Part shown: positions 29,770-39,584 of the stretch, piece by piece | Numbering within the stretch: the stretch's first letter is position 1 | How the letters are laid out: every line of letters starts with the position of its first letter | Source: Prorocentrum cordatum | Taxonomy: Eukaryota > Sar > Dinophyceae > Prorocentrales > Prorocentraceae | Direction: 5' to 3' | Length of the DNA: 64,000 nt | Assembly: GCA_963575745.1 (NCBI GenBank) | Contig: CAUYUJ010016070.1 | Location: 1 to 64,000 of the forward strand | Notes under the pieces: generated by a model | Seen by the model: the letters and a program-made list of their open reading frames with translations, nothing else | Told to the model about the DNA's origin: nothing | The model's database searches: none | Made by a program: the position numbers and the translations under genes

Positions 29770-30401
29770 ATTGAGTTGCTCCTCGTAGGTTGTCTCGAGG
29801 TTGCCCCAGTAGGTGTCGATGTCGCGCTGTAGCCGAGGCCAGGCTGTCGGCCCCGATGCGCAACCAGCAGGTATCTGTAGAGGCCATCGTCGTAGCCGTC
29901 GCAGCACTAGTGTCCAGCGGTTCTGCGCCTGGAGGCGTGGAACTCGGAGCAGGACTGGTGAATGCGGCGCGGTGTTGCACTGATCCTGCACTGTGGCCCC
30001 TGGCGCGCCGTCGAGCGGGGTCTTGGAGATGATGAAGTAGCCCCTATGGCGCGCCTCCCCCATCGAGACGCTTGATCCACGCGAAGTGTCGAACACAATG
30101 ATCCCGTACATCCGGTTGGGCACTCCAGACTACTAGATGTCGGTCGGGTCCAGTCCATGTTGAAGTCGCCGCCTAGGATCAAGTACTTCCCCGCTGCTGT
30201 ATCCGCCGTGGTGAAGTTCCTGAGAATAGCCTTGTTGCGATCCGCCATGCCCTCGTTAACCCACGGGTAGGCTGCGCCGATGGCGATGCTCAGCTTGCCG
30301 AGGGAATCGATCCAGCCGATCGCGAGGCGGCCCTTGGACTCGTGAGGCGAGATGTCCCACGCATCGAAGCCCCTGGTGTAGCCCATGGCGGTTGGCGGCA
30401 C
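29770..30401 (-). pseudogene. LINE endonuclease-like region (frameshifted)
   Basis: In the frame from 30401, GRLAIGWIDSLGKLSIAIGA, AAYPWVN and LILGGDFNMD follow in the order seen in apurinic-type LINE endonucleases, where GGDFN is the catalytic-core motif. The frame ends soon after. A second frame carries YFIISK (the usual DYFLIS-type block) and a third carries DTCWLRIGADS. At least two frameshifts are therefore needed. Upstream the (TCC)n tract (30485-30600) interrupts the N-terminal part. Confidence 0.7.
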
Positions 30402-30484
30402 CGCCGCCTCCCCGTGTCTGCACGCTTGGTGAAACGCCCAAGCGCAAGTCTTGCTCCTGCGTGCGCTGGGTGAAGCAGGAGCCT

Positions 30485-30615
30485 TCCTCCTCCTCCTCCT
30501 CCTCCTCCTCCTCCTCCTCCTCCTCCTCCTCCTCCTCCTCCTCCTCCTCCTCCTCCTCCTCCTCCTCCTCCTCCTCTCCTCCTCCTCCTCCTCCCTCCCC
30601 CTCCCCCTCCCCCTC
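30485..30615. repeat. (TCC)n tract inside the LINE
   Basis: About 95 pure bases of TCC triplets, then CCTCC/CCCCCT variants. Confidence 0.95.
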
Positions 30616-30713
30616 CTGTGGTGTGCGGGCTCGCCTGCGGCTCCTGCGCCGTGACCACGGGCGCCATGACCACGTGTGCCTGCTGTGCCGGAGCACCCTC
30701 CCCAGCGTGCCAG

Positions 30714-30887
30714 TGGGCGTTGCGTAATGGGGGGGTCATAAATGGGGGGTGTCGCGGGTGGTCCGAAAAGGTACCCAAACGGTACCTAAACGAGCCCCCT
30801 GGGGCTCCAGAGGGGCCCGAAAGGGGCACGACAGGGGACCGCTTCTGACCCCCCCCATGTGTGACCCCCCCGTCAAGCCACGCCCAA
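30714..30887. mobile_element. TIR element R inserted in the LINE, 6-bp TSD
   Basis: The left end TGGGCGTTGCGTAATGGGGG followed by GGTCATAAATGGGGGG is mirrored by CCCCCCCATGTGTGACCCCC and CCGTCAAGCCACGCCCA. TGCCAG is duplicated at 30708-30713 and 30888-30893. The interior has two GGTACC sites near 30770-30788 and GGGGCCCGAAAGG. 174 bp, no coding capacity. Confidence 0.85.
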
Positions 30888-30940
30888 TGCCAGGGGAGTG
30901 CGCGCCCGCGGCGAAGAGCTCTTGCCCGCCGCACGGGCGA

Positions 30941-31900
30941 TCAGGAAGACGACGGTGCGGTCCACGTGCTGGTGGAGGTGCTGAGGTTGGTGCTGGGCAG
31001 CGTGCCGGCAAGAAGAGGCACGAGCAGAGGTGCACGGCGATGGATCTGGTCTCTGATGCAGCTTGCGTCCGGCATGGTCTTCCTGACCTGCTCCTCGTGG
31101 GCGTTCTGGGGGGTCGGATACCAGCTCCTGCCTGGCCTCCTCCTGGGCTCTGCGCTTATCTGGCCGTCCTCGGCGCCATTGGCTGCCGCCTCCCTCTTTG
31201 CCGCCTCCTCCGCTGCCGCAGTGACCGTGGCGCGTTCCTCCTCCGCCTCGTATTGGTGCTGAGCGTGTTGGAGGGTTTCCTGTAGTGTGGGATCGGCGTC
31301 GCGGCCTCGCAAGCAATTGGTCGCCTGCTCAAAGAAGACCACGGCGGCTCCCTATTCTTGCCCCGACTTGGGCTTGCTGAGCTCATCGATGCGCACCTGC
31401 AGCCTGGCCAACTTCTCCTCCTGCTCTGTCAAAAGAGCCTGATCTTTGTCCAGCTTCTCTTGGGCCAGCTTGATGTCCTTCTGCTGCTGCTGCTGCTCGA
31501 CTTGCTCCTTGGTGCGGTCCCGCTGGGCCTCGCACGTTTTTTTCTCCCGCACGGCCCTGCACTCTGAGAAGCATCGTGGGACGTCGCCGCCTGCGTTGAC
31601 AGCCTCCTGCATCTCATCAACCTGCTTCTGAATGATGGTGTTGCTGTCGGTAACCAGCGGTGCGAGGTCGAGGTCCTCAGCTTGCTGCCGCCTCTCCTGG
31701 AGGTGGCCTCTGATCTTGCGGAGCTTAGCCTTGGCGGCGCCCTCGCTCTCCGAGGTGTTGCTGCTGTTGTTGCCGTCGCCCTGGGACTTCGCGCCGTCCT
31801 TGAGCTTCCCGCACTTCCAGCAGGAGTCGTAGCCCTCCCCGTTCTGAGACTCGCAGCTGCCGCAAGTCCACCTCATGCGCGAGTGGGTTCTGGGGGCCAT
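30941..31900 (-). pseudogene. LINE 5-prime protein: RanBP2-type zinc finger and coiled coil, with in-frame stop
   Basis: The ATG at 31900 opens MAPRTHSRMRWTCGSC. Residues about 11-31 form a C-x2-C-x10-C-x2-C zinc finger of RanBP2 type (WTCGSC then CWKCG). Residues about 85-180 are rich in K, E and Q with heptad character, and include a KEQVEQQQQQKD stretch, so a coiled coil is likely. A TAG at 31352-31354 ends the first 182 residues. The same frame then continues (VVFFEQATNCL) to about 30941, so one nonsense change broke a longer protein. Such proteins are expected to bind element RNA or DNA, which is inference here. It lies just upstream of the endonuclease region. Confidence 0.7.
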
Positions 31901-31989
31901 CCGGCCCGCGAGGGCAATGCCACTTCGAAGTTGGCCCTCGCTTCACCGTGCGCCGCCTCTCTGCAGGCCAAGGGCGGGCTCGGCGCGAA

Positions 31990-32175
31990 ATGGCTGAGAA
32001 GTGGAGGAGGCGGATGATGATGAGTAGGAGGAGGAGGAGGAGGAGGAGGAGGAGGAGGAGGAGGAGGAGGAGGAGCAGGAGGAGGAGGAGGAGGAGGAGG
32101 AGGAGGAGGAGGAGGAGGAGGAGGAGGAGGAGAGAGAAGGAAGGAAGAGGAGGAGGAAGGGAGGAGAGAACGAAA
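31990..32175. repeat. (GGA)n tract 5-prime of the LINE
   Basis: About 150 bp of GGA triplets directly upstream of the LINE start. The gap to C3 (32176-32405) has no recognisable gene. Confidence 0.9.
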
Positions 32176-32413
32176 AGGAATGGAGTGCCCAAAGGGGGGA
32201 GTGCACAGCACGAAAGGTTCACACAGCCGAGCTATCTGCCACAAGACTTCACCCCTGCTGGGCCATGGGCCTCTCAGAAGCGCAACCCGTGGACGCCGAG
32301 GAGCGCCGCGGACACCGGACCCGCAGGGCGCAGGCCGCCGAGCAGACTCTGGTGAGCACGCGCCTGGCGGCCCTCGCCGCACACGCGCCCACGCGGCCGT
32401 CCTCGGGGTGGGA

Positions 32414-32576
32414 TGAAGTCGGGCCTGTCCCTCTACCGGGGGGAACATTCAATAACAGTCAAAAAATAGGCCGGGGACTATTTTGCGGAGTATATCTGGG
32501 CATCTCTGGAGTTTTTTGGGGGGTATGTTTAATTTTTCGTCCAAAATCCCCCTGTAGGGGGGCACGCCCGACTTAA
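32414..32576. mobile_element. TIR element family C, copy 3
   Basis: It runs from TGAAGTCGGGCCTGTCCC to GGGGGGCACGCCCGACTTAA. The flanks GGGTGGGA and GGGTAGGG agree at six of eight positions, compatible with an eroded TSD. Confidence 0.85.
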
Positions 32577-32843
32577 GGGTAGGGGCATGCACCCCGTCGC
32601 GCCCATCGAGGAGACGCACGTGGTCGCCATCGCGGAGACCCGCGACCGGCCGCGGGGGCCCGTCACCGGCCAACTCGGCAGCCAAGGCCGTGGACGCCTC
32701 GGGGCCGCTGGGCGAGCACAGGCCGCAGGTGCTTGCCCTCGCCTTGCGCCGCGTGGCCAGCCGCAGCGGCCCCCGCCGCCGTCGCCCGCGCAGCCTGGCG
32801 CACCCAAAGCGGGGCACGCAGTGGCCGAGGCCCTGGGCACAGG
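32577..32843. other. GC-rich island, possibly coding
   Basis: High third-position GC in both forward (GEHRPQVLALALRRVASRSG) and reverse frames. No family recognised, so strand and frame are undecided. Confidence 0.3.
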
Positions 32844-32973
32844 TGGAGGGCTTCTCCGCAGGGCGTGGGCGACCCGTCCTCCTCCTCCTCCTCCTCCTCC
32901 TCCTCCTCCTCCTCCTCCTCCTCCTCCTCCTCCTCCTCCTCGGGTCGCCTACGGCCCCGGGGGAAACCGTGCA
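32844..32973. mobile_element. TIR element family E, copy 2, with (TCC)n core, 8-bp TSD
   Basis: TGGAGGGCTTCTCCGCAGGG and CGTGGGCGACCCG are mirrored by CGGGTCGCCTACGGCCCCGG and GGGAAACCGTGCA. The core is about 65 bp of pure TCC. The flanks GGCACAGG (32836-32843) and GGCAAAGG (32974-32981) agree at seven of eight positions. The right end is almost identical to E1. Confidence 0.85.
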
Positions 32974-33234
32974 GGCAAAGGGCAGGCACGGCATCACCTA
33001 AGCGGTGACTGGCAGTGGTGTTGGTGCACCTTGCGCGTGCCCGTGACCCGGTTGCCGGGTCTTGCCACTGCGAAGCAGTCTCATGGGCTCCAGGGAAGAC
33101 CCTCCGGCCTCAGCGCCAGCAGGCGGGTCGCACGTGCGCCAGCGCAGGTGCGCACGCAGTCTTCCCCAACTCCTGCGCCTCCTACGCCTCACCAAGACTT
33201 CCCTGCTGCAGACGAGGGTAGGGCGACAGCAAGG

Positions 33235-33236
33235 GA

Positions 33237-33283
<47 letters not shown>

Positions 33284-33419
33284 CAGAGGCGGCGGCAGCA
33301 GCGGCGGCGGCACCGGCGGCAGCCGCATCGGCGACGGCGGCAGCGCAACCAGACCGCGCCGACGCCGACGACGCCGACGACGCCAGCGACGCCGACGCCG
33401 ATGCCGACGCCGATATCGA

Positions 33420-33451
<32 letters not shown>

Positions 33452-33690
33452 ACGCTGACGCCGACGCCAACACCGACACTGACGCCGACGCCGACGTCGA
33501 CAACGACGACGACGTCGACGCCTACGACTCCGACGCCAACGCCGATGCCTACGACTCCGACGCCGACGCCGACGCCGACGCAAACGACGCCGACGCAAAC
33601 GACGACGACGACGACGACGACGACACCGATGACAGCAAAGGCGGCGCAGGCGACCCAGACGACGACGACGCCGACCCGCAATGGAAGCTT
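33235..33690. repeat. (GAC)n/(GCC)n triplet tract
   Basis: About 450 bp of GAC, GCC, GAT and GGC triplets. One frame stays open from upstream and gives an Asp/Ala-rich chain ending at 33786; I treat it as a repeat product. Confidence 0.85.
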
Positions 33691-33722
33691 GCACATCTCG
33701 GGCTTGCCCGAGATGCTGAGCT

Positions 33723-33878
33723 TACCAGTTTGAAACATGTCCCTACCCCTATGTTTAACATCACCTCATCTCGATGCCGATCTTAAGGATTCCCTCAGTT
33801 TCTGAGGGCCTATCCCTAAGATTGTCCTCGCATTTTGCTCGCCCATCTTAGGGATAGGGATAAGTTCGAGGCTGGTTA
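33723..33878. mobile_element. TIR element family O, copy 1, 6-bp TSD
   Basis: TACCAGTTTGAAACATGTCC and its inverse GGGATAAGTTCGAGGCTGG bound the element. TGAGCT is duplicated at 33717-33722 and 33879-33884. Family-like ends recur near 44660 (ACCAGCTTCGAACGTATCCC) and near 46910 (inverted). Confidence 0.75.
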
Positions 33879-33884
33879 TGAGCT

Positions 33885-34215
33885 TCCACTGCGGGGGCCA
33901 GAAGCTGACCCCACCTCCGCCCGCGAGGGGGCGGATCAGCACGCCAATCCGCAAACGCCGTTCGCCACGCGGTGCCGCACGGTGGGCCGCCGCCAGCTGT
34001 CAGACCTCCTCCCCGGTGGGGGCCCTGCCGTCGGCGCGGGCAGGCAGGTCTCGCCGGAGGCGCTCGCTGTGGCCCTCCCTGGGGGTCGGGAGCGCAGTCG
34101 GCCAAAGCGCGCTGGGAGCGTCGCGGGGTGCCTGCAGGCAGCGGCGCTGCATGGCGACGACGCCAGCGTCGCCGCCCGCTCCCGCGCTTCGCCGGCGAGC
34201 CTCCGCAGCGGGCCA
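33885..34215 (+). CDS. Exon-like island, unknown protein
   Basis: One forward frame stays open from about 33835 and has strongly GC-biased third positions across RRQLSDLLPGGG, QVSPEALAVALPGGRE and QAAALHGDDASVAARS. It runs straight into the following (GGA)n tract, where the protein becomes meaningless, so a donor site near 34210 would be expected. No start, stop or domain identified. Overlapping reverse frames are also open, so strand is not certain. Confidence 0.3.
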
Positions 34216-34485
34216 GGAGGAAGAGGAGGAGGAGGAGGAGGAGGAGGAGGAGGAGGAGGAGGAGGAGGAGGAGGGAGAAGAAGGAGCAAGAGGAGGAGGA
34301 AGAGGAGGACGAGAATGAGAAGGGAGTAGGAGGAGGAGGAGGAGGAGGAGGAGAAAGAGGAGGAGGAGGAGGAGGGAGGAGGAGGGAGGAGGAAGGACAG
34401 AGAGTAGGAGGAGAGAGGAAAGAGGAGGGAGGAGGGAGGAAGGAGAAGGATGGGGAGGAGGAGGAAGAGGAGGAGGAGGACCATT
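34215..34485. repeat. (GGA)n tract
   Basis: About 270 bp of GGA/GAA triplets with AGGAGGGAGG interruptions. Confidence 0.9.
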
Positions 34486-34545
34486 GTATACCCAAGACGC
34501 ACCAACGATGTTGCAATAAACCGTTCCTGAAAGTTCCTTCTTCAT
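34486..34545 (-). repeat. Repeat G, copy 1, next to a GGA tract
   Basis: The reverse complement reads TTTATTGCAACATCGTTGGTG then TATACAATGGTCCTCC, similar to 53325-53370. Both encode V-Y-x-N-I-V-G-x-S-x-V-Y-x-G-P leading into the TCC tract. Confidence 0.45.
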
Positions 34546-34834
34546 ATACCCCTACAAGAATTTGTTTTCTTTGCGGGAAGTGCCCCATTGAAAGACAACC
34601 GTCTATGGATTCTCAATGTTGCAAAAAGCATAATCGCGGGACTTGCATGCCGCGCATCAGCGTGACGGTTGCGTCTTGACAGCCCTAAATAGCGCCAGAA
34701 CGAATTCTTGCGACGTCAACACCGCGAGTCAATGTGAATATTGCGGCCGTCCAACCCGAAATCGTGCCAGAACACACCGCTACCGTGACTTCACACCGCG
34801 ACGCAAAATGATTGTTGGAATGTTTTTCGACGAA

Positions 34835-34903
34835 TGTGCGCGGCGCGAAGGCGAGAGCCACATGGTAAAACCAACCGCTCTCCATCCGTGAAACTGCTAC
34901 AAA

Positions 34904-34973
<70 letters not shown>

Positions 34974-35105
34974 GAATGTGCGCGCGCCACGGCGAGAGCC
35001 ACATGTTGGAAACCACCCGCCATCCATTTTTTGAAATTGATACAATCGAATGCGCGCGGCGCTAAGGCGATAGCCACATAAAAAAACAGCCGCTTTCCAT
35101 CCTTG
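34835..35105. repeat. Three diverged units of about 110 bp, one with a 64-base poly(A)
   Basis: CGAATGTGCGCGGCGC, GGCGAGAGCCACATG and an AACCACC/AACCAACC block with CATCC recur near 34835, 34974 and 35048. An uninterrupted run of 64 A (34909-34972) ends the first unit. 34545-34830 is AT-richer and holds no gene I can support. Confidence 0.7.
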
Positions 35106-35249
35106 AAGCTTGATTGCAGTCTTCAAATCTCAGGACCATAGATGGTGGCGAAATATGAAGGGGGAACGCCCGGCCCGTTCTACCGACACGTATGCGGTTG
35201 AGACAGGAATGAGTTGTTCAGAAGGTAGAGGGATGCAGGAGATGAGAAG

Positions 35250-35546
35250 AAAGAGGAGGAGGAGGAGGAGGAGGAGGAGGAGGAGGAGGGTGAAGGGGGG
35301 GAGACGGAGGGGAAAGGCAGGATAACGGAAAAAGAAGGAGGGGGAGGAGGGAGGAGAAGGAGGAAGAGGAGGAGGATGAAGAGGAGGAGCTGGACGAGCG
35401 GAGAGGAGGAAGAGGAAGGAGGAATAAGGAGGACGATGGGGAGGAGGAGGAGGAGGAGGAGGAGAAGGAGGAGGATGAGGAGCAGCAGCCGGATGGAGGG
35501 GGAGGAGGGGGAGAAGGAGGAGGAAGAGGAGAAGGAGGGGGAGTCA

Positions 35547-35583
<37 letters not shown>

Positions 35584-36530
35584 CGGCTGCGGCGTCGTTG
35601 GCGGCGGCGGTGCGCAGGTCCTGTTGAAGGCAGCCGTGTGGTCGAGCCTGTACCCGCCGTCGCCCAGACGCATGGACGAGCTCAGGAGCTTGGCCTCGCC
35701 GGAAGGCACCGAGGGCGGTGGAGGAGGAGGCAAAGGACCAAGGAGGAGGAGAAGGAACGGAGGAAGAGGAGGAGGCAGGAGGAGGAGGAGGAGGAGGAAG
35801 AAGAAGGAGGAGGAACGGAGGAGGACGAGGATGAGGAGGAGGAGGAGGAGGAGAAGTCAAGGAGGAGGAGGAGGAAGAGGATGCAACGGACCAAGAAGGA
35901 GGGGAACGAAGGAGGAGGAGGAGGAGGAGGAGGAGGAGGAAGGAGGAAGAGGAGGGGGAGGAGGGAGGAGGATGAGGAGGAGGAGTGAGGAGGAGGAGGA
36001 GGAGAGGAGGAGGAGGGAGAGGAGGAGGAGGAGGAGGAGGAGGAGGAGGAGGAGGAGAGGAGGAGGAGGAGGGGTCGTCGGCAGGCACGCCCACCAGGGC
36101 CGAGCGGCGGAGGACCGAGTCGTGCATGCACATCCCGACGACGCCCGACTGCGTCCCGGCTGTGCAGCTGCGCCGGTCGCACGGGCGCCCCGAGCCCGGC
36201 TGCGCGTGCGGCGTGTGGCGGCTGTTCTCGGGCCGCAGGGGCTGAGCGCTGGAAAGGATGAGGAGGCGGGGAGAAGGAGAGAGCGAGGAGGGAGGCATGG
36301 GGGGAGAGGGAGGCGGGAGGAGGGAGGAGGGAGGCGGGAGGAGGTAAGAGGGAGGGGGGAGTTGGGAGTAGGAGGAGGAGGCAGGAGGAGGAGGAGGAGG
36401 AGGAGGAGGAAGAGGCAGGAGGGGGGAGGAGGAGGAGGAGGAGGGAGGAGGAGGAGGAGGAGAGAGGAGGAGGAGGAGGAGGAGGAGGAGGAGGAGAGGA
36501 GGAGGAGGAGGAGGAGGAGGAGCAGGAGTT
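35250..36530. repeat. Long (GGA)n tracts with coding-like islands
   Basis: GGA triplets run at 35250-35545, 35720-36070 and 36250-36530, plus (GAC)n at 35548-35585. The islands between are described in the reverse-strand gene entry. Confidence 0.9.
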
Positions 36531-36660
36531 GGGAGGTGGGAGGGAGGCTCTTTCTGGCGGCACGGTACCGCACAGTCTTCTTCGGGCCGCCGCTGGGCAC
36601 CCGTGCCCCGCCCACCCGTGCCTCCCGAGACAGCAAGCGCTCGGACGGTCACGGCGGGGC
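35590..36660 (-). CDS. Possible split gene, three exon-like islands separated by TCC tracts
   Basis: On the minus strand three islands have GC-ending codons almost throughout. 36660-36545 gives SREARVGGARVPSGGPKKTV. 36245-36073 gives LRPENSRHTPHAQPGSG, then SGVVGMCMHDSVLRRSALVG. 35735-35590 gives PSGEAKLLSSSMRLGDGGYR, then LDHTAAFNRTC. Each island is bounded by TCC triplets on this strand, which would be the introns. The family is unknown. Forward frames over the same islands are also partly open, so this is a hypothesis about strand and structure. Confidence 0.35.
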
Positions 36661-36767
36661 AGACACAGCGCCCGCGGCGCTGCCCGGGAGGACCCCCGGG
36701 GCCGAGACAGCTTTTGCGGGGTCGGCGCAGGCCGGCCGAGGGGCAGACCTCTCCCGCGCTGTTGCTG

Positions 36768-36790
36768 CTGCTGCTGATGGTGATGATGAC

Positions 36791-36860
<70 letters not shown>

Positions 36861-36907
36861 CTGATGCTGATGCTGATGCTGATGATGACGATGACGATGA
36901 CGATGAC

Positions 36908-36959
<52 letters not shown>

Positions 36960-37504
36960 ATGGTGACAAGAATGGCGATGGCGATGGCGATGGGGATGGG
37001 GATGGGGATGGGGATGGTGATGATGATGATGATGATGATGATACTGATAATGCTGATTGAGATGATGCTGATGATGAGAATGATAATAATGATGCTGATA
37101 ATGATGACGATAGTGATGGGTTAGGGGTGGGGATGGGGATAAGGATGGTGATGATGATGCTGATCATGTTTGTGATGATGCTGATGATGCTGATGATGGT
37201 GATGGGGTTGGGGATGGGGATGGGGATGGTGGTGGGAATGATGGTGATGATGCTGATGCTGATGATGGTTATGATGACGGGGATGAGGATGAGGATGATA
37301 ATGGGGATGGCGATGGGAATTGGGATGGAGATGATGATGGTGATGATGATGATGGTGTGGGTGATGCTGATCGGGAAAGTCATTGGGATGAGGATGTGAA
37401 TGGGTATGGGGATGGGGATGACGATAAGTGTGATGATGATGGTGATGATGGTGATGGTGACGGGTCTGGGAATGGGGATGGGATGTTGATGGGGTTCATG
37501 ACCT

Positions 37505-37536
<32 letters not shown>

Positions 37537-37708
37537 GTGATGGTGATGATGATGGGGATGGAAATGGGGTTGGGGATGGGGATGGGCATGATGATTCTGA
37601 TGACGTTGATGCTGATGACGCTGATGCTGATGGCGATGATGATGGGGATGGGGATTGGGAGGAGAATGGGGATGGGGATGAGGATGAGAATGATGATGGC
37701 GATGCTGA

Positions 37709-37741
<33 letters not shown>

Positions 37742-38514
37742 AATGATGGTGATGGTGATGGGGATGGGGAAGGGAGTGGGCATGGGGATGGGGACGGGGA
37801 TGATCATGATGACGGTGATGGTGATGATGCTGATGATGTTGGTGACGGTGACGGTGATGATGATGATGATGATGCTGATGGTGATGGTGATCGTGATGAT
37901 GGTGGTGTCGGTGATGGTGTTGGGTATGGGAATGGGCATGGGGATGGGGATGGGGATGATCATGATTATTATGATAATGATGGTGATGATGGGGATGTGA
38001 ATGGGGATGGGGATGGGGATGGGGATGATGATGATGATGATGATGATGGTGGTGGAGATGGTGATGGTGATGATGATGAGGACGGGAATGTGGATGGGGA
38101 TGATGATGACGATGATGATGATGTTGGTGACGATTTTGATCTTGGAGATGATGATGATGATGATGAAGATGAAGATGATGATGGTGATGATAATGATGAC
38201 CCGGATGCTGACGACGATGCTGCTGATGATGATGATGGTGATTCGGGCGGGTGGTAATGGCGCTGACCCAAATGGGGGGTGAAGAAAAAGGTACCAAGTG
38301 ATCTTTCAGGGCTCTTTTATGGCACCAGCTGGCTCCCAAAGTTTCCCTGACGCGCCTCTTTAGTGCGCTTTTCTTCACCCCCCATTTGGGCAACCCCCCT
38401 ACCACCCGCCCGAGTGATGGGGATGGGGATGGGGATGGTGATAGTGATTGTGGTGATGATGATTGTGGTGGCGATGATGGTGATTGCAAAGATGCTGATG
38501 GTGATGATGATGAA

Positions 38515-38575
<61 letters not shown>

Positions 38576-39125
38576 CGGGTGATGATGATGCTGATGGTGG
38601 TGATGAGGAAGGTGATGGTGATGATGCTGCTGATGATGATGATGGTGATGTTGATGATACGAATGGTGATGCTTATGATGATGGTGATGTTGATGTTGAT
38701 GATGATGATGATGGTGGTAGTGGTGATGATGATGGCGATGATGGCGTTTGGTGACGATGGTGATGGTGATGTTGATGATGGTGATTGTGATTGTGATGGT
38801 GATGGTAATAGAGATGAGGCTGATGGTGATGATCAAATGATTGAAATACGGGTGGTGATGATAGTGGTGGTGATGACGATGATGATGCTAATGATGCTGA
38901 CGCCGACGCCGACAACGACGAAGACGACGATTACGATGATGATTATGATTGGAACGGTGGTGGTGGTCATCATCATCATCATCACTACCATCATCACCAT
39001 CAGAGCCGTCCGCATCATCATCACCATCATCATCATCATCATCATCATCATCGTCGTCATCATCGTAAGCATCATAAGCATCATCATTATCACCATCATC
39101 ACCATCTCAACCGCCATCATCTTCG
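36768..39125. repeat. (GAT)n/(GATGGG)n array, strand switch near 38960
   Basis: About 2.3 kb of GAT-based triplets with GATGGG hexamer stretches. From about 38960 the plus strand switches to CAT triplets until 39120, so the end is inverted relative to the rest. Element Q interrupts the array at 38243-38413. The poly-Asp, Met and His frames are not genes. Confidence 0.95.
38243..38413. mobile_element. TIR element Q inside the GAT array
   Basis: TCGGGCGGGTGGTAATGGC on the left is mirrored by CTACCACCCGCCCGA on the right. CCAAATGGGGGGTGAAGAAA pairs with its inverse TTTCTTCACCCCCCATTTGG. GTGAT stands on both sides (38238-38242 and 38414-38418) as a 5-bp TSD. No coding capacity. Confidence 0.85.
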
Positions 39126-39584
39126 ACAGCACCAGCATCATCATCGTCATCCAGAACACTCCGCGGGGCGCCCCCCCTGGCGCCGCGGGCAGATGCCGCG
39201 CGCCCAGGGGCCGCCCTTGCACGGCGGGCGCCCGCTGCACAGAGAGGTCCACAGGGCTGGCGGGCGCCACGGACCCCCGGGGTGCGCCCGCGGCGAGGCG
39301 GTGCCCGCGGGCGTGGCCCGGCTGGGGCGCGGCGAGCAGGGGCAACGACAGGGGGCGGGGGTGCATCGGGGGGATCAGAGAAGGGAAAGGTACCCATACC
39401 TCTACCCCCTCACCCGTTTTCCCCTTTTGGGGCCTCTTTGGAGGCCCTCATCGCCACCGCTGGATTCGCCTCGAAATCCTGGTCAGAACGCAACCTGGGA
39501 GAGGTCCAGTGGGTAGCGGTATCGTTGCCTTTTGGTTTCCCCAGGGGACGCGTCGACCCCCGATCGTCAGTTCATCACTGGTAG
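39126..39584. other. GC-rich unassigned region
   Basis: Open frames on both strands at 39150-39360. No domain recognised. Confidence 0.3.

Larger units (their letters stand above)
26280..31900 (-). mobile_element. Degenerate LINE (non-LTR retrotransposon)
   Basis: Read on the minus strand the order is: zinc-finger/coiled-coil protein (31900-30941), endonuclease core (30400-29770), a linker with EQLMPPKVKDAAREQQW (near 29700), reverse transcriptase (28500-27800), thumb/connection region (27760-26950) and an RNase H start with YVDGS (26532-26510). This is the plan of LINEs abundant in dinoflagellates. Frames change several times and at least one in-frame stop occurs. A (TCC)n tract, a family B element and TIR element R sit inside. 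The copy is therefore dead. Exact ends, target duplication and a 3-prime tail were not identified. Confidence 0.88.

Noticed and set aside
32587-33786. 399-aa frame crossing element E2 and the GAC tract
   Set aside because: It reads through a TIR element with TCC and then GAC triplets; the Asp/Ala chain is compositional.
34909-34972. Poly(A) run as a processed-gene tail
   Set aside because: No coding sequence or polyadenylation context lies upstream. It sits inside a short tandem repeat.
36603-38282. Poly-Asp, poly-Met and His-rich frames
   Set aside because: These come from GAT/CAT triplets. A metal-binding or acidic protein is not supported, because the flanks have no coding signal and the array is cut by element Q.
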